Assembly (NCBI RefSeq): GCF_000196115.1
Contig: NC_005027.1
Coordinates: 4,960,001 to 5,024,000 of the forward strand
Direction: 5' to 3'
From: Rhodopirellula baltica SH 1
Lineage (GTDB): Bacteria > Planctomycetota > Planctomycetia > Pirellulales > Pirellulaceae
Length of the DNA stretch: 64,000 nt
Position numbers and translations under genes: made by a program. The notes below the pieces were generated by a model. That model did not search any database and was not told where the DNA came from. It saw only the letters and a program-made list of their open reading frames with translations. Every line of letters starts with the position of its first letter. The stretch's first letter is position 1. Of this stretch, positions 61,612 through 64,000 are shown piece by piece.

Positions 61612-63600
61612 TCAGTTCGCCCTCATCGCCGCCAAAACGGTGGTGAAGGGAACAGATTCACAGACACCAAAGCCAAAATGCCGGTTCACACGAAAACGCA
61701 TGAAAGCGGGCGTGTACAAGCCACACAGGAATTTGGCCTGATCGATCGGATCTGAAAAGAGGTCGGGATATTCCGCGATCGCATCGGTCATCGCTCTTTG
61801 GGCCGAATCTCCAATCGAATCAGGTGGATTCAACTGGGTATCCCACGGCCCCTCGCCGCGACAAGTCGAGCATTTCCCGCAGGGACGCGAACGGCGTGAA
61901 CCGAAATGAGCCGCCATCGCGACTGGCAAACACTCCTTGCAGGCAATGAATTCCATCATCGAATCGATGCGTTGCTGGGTTGCCTCCATCGACGCGTCAA
62001 AACGTTTCAACAAGTGCTTCACCGTCGCTGCGGGCCGAGCGATTCGTTCCACCCAGCGGTACCCATGCATCAGTTCGGACGATTCTAACTCGATGACTCC
62101 AGACAACGACAACTCTTCGAGCGCCGCCACTAAGCGGTTTCGAGGCACACGATACTGACGCGTCGCCACCACCAAATTGACCCGGTACGCACGCTTGGCT
62201 TTGACCAACGAGGCAACAATCGCGGAAACCGCCTCCGGATCGATCGCGTCACTTCGCGAAACGATTTCCGAAATGTCGCACCTTGGTTTGACGCGATAAA
62301 CGTCATACCGAGCCGGCAGCAACTCCAGGTGCCCACGCTGCCGCAACTGAATCATGAACGTGCCGACCACTCCAGAAGACAAGTTCACTTCCCAAGCCAG
62401 CTTGCCGAGCGACAGATAAAACGAATCCGGTTGGCCGATCAACCGATCCAACAAACGTTCCACGGACTCTTTCGTCGGCCAGTCACTGCACGGCAAATTG
62501 CGAATCGCGATTTGGTCTTCGGGAACCAACCATGTTTGACATTGGGTCGCTTTGCCATCCCGGCCGCCTCGTCCAATCTCTTGGCTGTACCCTTCCAACG
62601 ACGACGAAGGGTTGTAGTGAATCACTCGGCGAACATTGGGTTTGTCCACGCCCATGCCAAAGGCCACCGTGCCGACCAAGATGCCGTTGTTGGATTCCAA
62701 AAACCACTGCTGAATGGAATCACGCTGTTCGCTGGTCAACCCTGCGTGGTAGGCCATCGCAGAAAGGCCCTCTTCGTTGAGCGACTCGGCCAGTTGTTCG
62801 GCGGTCCGGCGACGAGTGACATAGACAATCGTGACACCCTTGCTGCGTGACTTCGCTGCCTTCCGAAGCTGTTCCAGCAACCGCTCGTCCCGCTCACGGG
62901 AAGTCACCTGTGTGCATTGCAGATGCAAATTCGATCGATGCGTGGGGACCTTCACAACATCAGTTCGTTCCAACCCAAACGCCGATCGAATTTCGCGAAC
63001 GACGCGTTGAGGTGCCGTCGCTGTCAGCGCCAACACTTGCGGGATGCTATGCTCCTCCACCACGTCCGGCAACCGAAGATAATCGGGCCGAAAGTGGTGC
63101 CCCCATTCGCTCATGCAGTGGGCTTCGTCGACCGCCAACATTGAAATCGGTGTCTCACCCAAGACCGCACGAAAACGCTCATTGAAAAAGCGTTCTGGGG
63201 AAACATACAGCAACTTGCAGTGGCCCGAACGAACCCGTTTCAAGTCCAAACGAAGTTCCTGCGGCGAGGCGGAATGGTCGAGCCTGGCGACCTCAATGCC
63301 CCGTCGTTTCAGCGAATCGCCTTGGTCCTTCATCAAAGCGACCAAGGGTGAAACAACCACTGTCAGGTGCGGCAAGCATTGGCTGACCAGTTGGTAGCAC
63401 AAACTTTTGCCACTTCCCGTCGGCATCACCGCGACCACGTTGCGACCGTCAAACAGTCGCTCGATGACCTTCTTCTGCGGCGGCAGCAAACGATCAAAAC
63501 CAAACGCATCACTCAACACCCGCTCAGCAATTGCCCAGCGGGTTGAAAGCATGCTTGGATCGATGGAAGCATTCTCGGCGTCCGTGCCCGTTTCTTCCAT
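61612..63600 (-). CDS. recQ: RecQ-family ATP-dependent DNA helicase
   Basis: A 662-residue DEAH helicase. Motif I is MPTGSGKSLCYQL, motif II LAVDEAHCMSEWGHHFRPDY, motif III LTATAPQRV, and motif VI EIGRGGRDGK in the second lobe. The RecQ zinc-binding region has CKECLPVAMAAHFGSRRSRP followed by CGKCSTCRG. A winged-helix region precedes it; a clear HRDC domain is not seen. RecQ unwinds DNA 3'-5' in recombination and fork repair. It starts 18 nt after the dockerin-like gene's stop. Confidence 0.93.
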   Translation of the reverse strand: MEETGTDAENASIDPSMLSTRWAIAERVLSDAFGFDRLLPPQKKVIERLFDGRNVVAVMPTGSGKSLCYQLVSQCLPHLTVVVSPLVALMKDQGDSLKRRGIEVARLDHSASPQELRLDLKRVRSGHCKLLYVSPERFFNERFRAVLGETPISMLAVDEAHCMSEWGHHFRPDYLRLPDVVEEHSIPQVLALTATAPQRVVREIRSAFGLERTDVVKVPTHRSNLHLQCTQVTSRERDERLLEQLRKAAKSRSKGVTIVYVTRRRTAEQLAESLNEEGLSAMAYHAGLTSEQRDSIQQWFLESNNGILVGTVAFGMGVDKPNVRRVIHYNPSSSLEGYSQEIGRGGRDGKATQCQTWLVPEDQIAIRNLPCSDWPTKESVERLLDRLIGQPDSFYLSLGKLAWEVNLSSGVVGTFMIQLRQRGHLELLPARYDVYRVKPRCDISEIVSRSDAIDPEAVSAIVASLVKAKRAYRVNLVVATRQYRVPRNRLVAALEELSLSGVIELESSELMHGYRWVERIARPAATVKHLLKRFDASMEATQQRIDSMMEFIACKECLPVAMAAHFGSRRSRPCGKCSTCRGEGPWDTQLNPPDSIGDSAQRAMTDAIAEYPDLFSDPIDQAKFLCGLYTPAFMRFRVNRHFGFGVCESVPFTTVLAAMRAN

Positions 63601-63618
63601 CGTGACCCGTTACTTCCT

Positions 63619-64000
63619 TCAGAACAGCGAGGGGGAATCGAATTCAGCCGCCAAAACTTCGTCTACCGCGTCTTCGCGACGCAAGAAGTCGTCAGCCGAA
63701 ATCTCGACCAAAACCGGTTCGGCCCCAGCGTTTTCTTCCTCCAGACGATTGATCTCGTTGATCACCATCAACGCGTCCAATGAGGTCACTTCACCGTTGC
63801 CCGAAACATCCAGGTACCCCGGGAACGACTGCATGTTTCCGGGCTCCAAACGACCGGGTCCGTTTGCTTCGAGGTAGTTGATGATCCGCAGTGCATCCAA
63901 AGGGGCGACCGATTGGTTTCGATCGACATCGTAACGGTTGCGAGCGTTTTGGAATGGTGTTTGTCCCAACCCGACCGTGTAAGTGAACTGCACATCCGTG
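63619..64000 (-). CDS. C-terminal end of a dockerin-like protein (partial, runs off right edge)
   Basis: The last 127 codons of a longer gene whose start is outside the window. Two dockerin-type repeats occur: DVDRNQSVAPLDALRIINYL and DVSGNGEVTSLDALMVINEI, each with Asp/Asn calcium ligands and a helix. NPxxxDVDxxGxV-type ends of this sort close many giant planctomycete secreted proteins. The acidic tail ends FDSPSLF. It is probably a surface protein. Confidence 0.8.
   Translation of the reverse strand, partial: TDVQFTYTVGLGQTPFQNARNRYDVDRNQSVAPLDALRIINYLEANGPGRLEPGNMQSFPGYLDVSGNGEVTSLDALMVINEINRLEEENAGAEPVLVEISADDFLRREDAVDEVLAAEFDSPSLF

Noticed and set aside
1-64000. tRNA or rRNA genes
   Set aside because: No cloverleaf-like or rRNA-like stretch was noticed by eye; a covariance-model scan was not possible here.

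Overview
The window looks like chromosomal DNA of a marine planctomycete of the Pirellulaceae, most likely Rhodopirellula or a close relative. The signs are the giant secreted proteins with an LEPR-XLL-like N-terminal motif, a DUF1559 pseudopilin-type protein, a Hanks kinase fused to WD40 repeats, a dockerin-like C-terminus, a CRTAC/ASPIC protein, an M50/HlyD export locus, a Fae homologue, and many genes on both strands with moderate GC. This is inferred from gene content; no rRNA or tRNA gene was seen.

Layout. 1-6332: an isoprenoid and light block. hpnC, hpnD and hpnE (squalene route) overlap by 4 nt each on the minus strand, followed by a class II photolyase fused to a renalase-like FAD oxidoreductase that runs off the left edge; ispH diverges from them. 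6456-13941: CRTAC lipoprotein, GlgX, a small membrane protein and a DUF1559 protein. 14258-16596: rpmE-prfA-prmC translation operon behind a good sigma70-like promoter. 16960-23793: a divergent export locus made of a TolC-like protein, two HlyD-type adaptors and an M50 metalloprotease/HlyD fusion, with no recognisable pump. 23811-32178: a LEPR-type surface protein translationally coupled to a 1922-residue Ser/Thr kinase-WD40 protein whose N-terminus carries an exact 7-residue Thr repeat. 32474-42071: a secreted Cys-rich protein, a PolB-like exonuclease, a zinc-ribbon membrane protein, a WD40 protein and a 1748-residue SdrD-B repeat protein. 42305-48139: Fae-like enzyme lacking the catalytic His, a HEAT lipoprotein and a large SNF2 helicase.

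48140-52905 is a scrambled accessory island: palindromic repeats, a MITE-like element abutting a truncated coiled-coil gene, an orphan AAA-type ATPase, a deleted type I restriction-modification locus (frameshifted HTH gene, HsdR start joined to HsdS end), a truncated GIY-YIG gene and a frameshifted DUF1579 gene. 52956-57364 is an RNA-repair unit: rtcB-rtcA on the minus strand with a sigma54-type promoter, and divergent rtcR, its expected activator. 57365-64000 holds repeats, a BASS-type transporter with a TIM-barrel isomerase-like protein, hisH, a RecQ helicase and the C-terminal end of a dockerin-like protein cut by the right edge.

The most interesting points are the photolyase-renalase fusion beside squalene/carotenoid genes, the pump-less M50/HlyD/TolC export locus, the Thr-Val heptad array on the kinase, perfectly covarying cysteine pairs in the SdrD-B repeats, and the restriction-modification deletion scar beside a retained ATPase.
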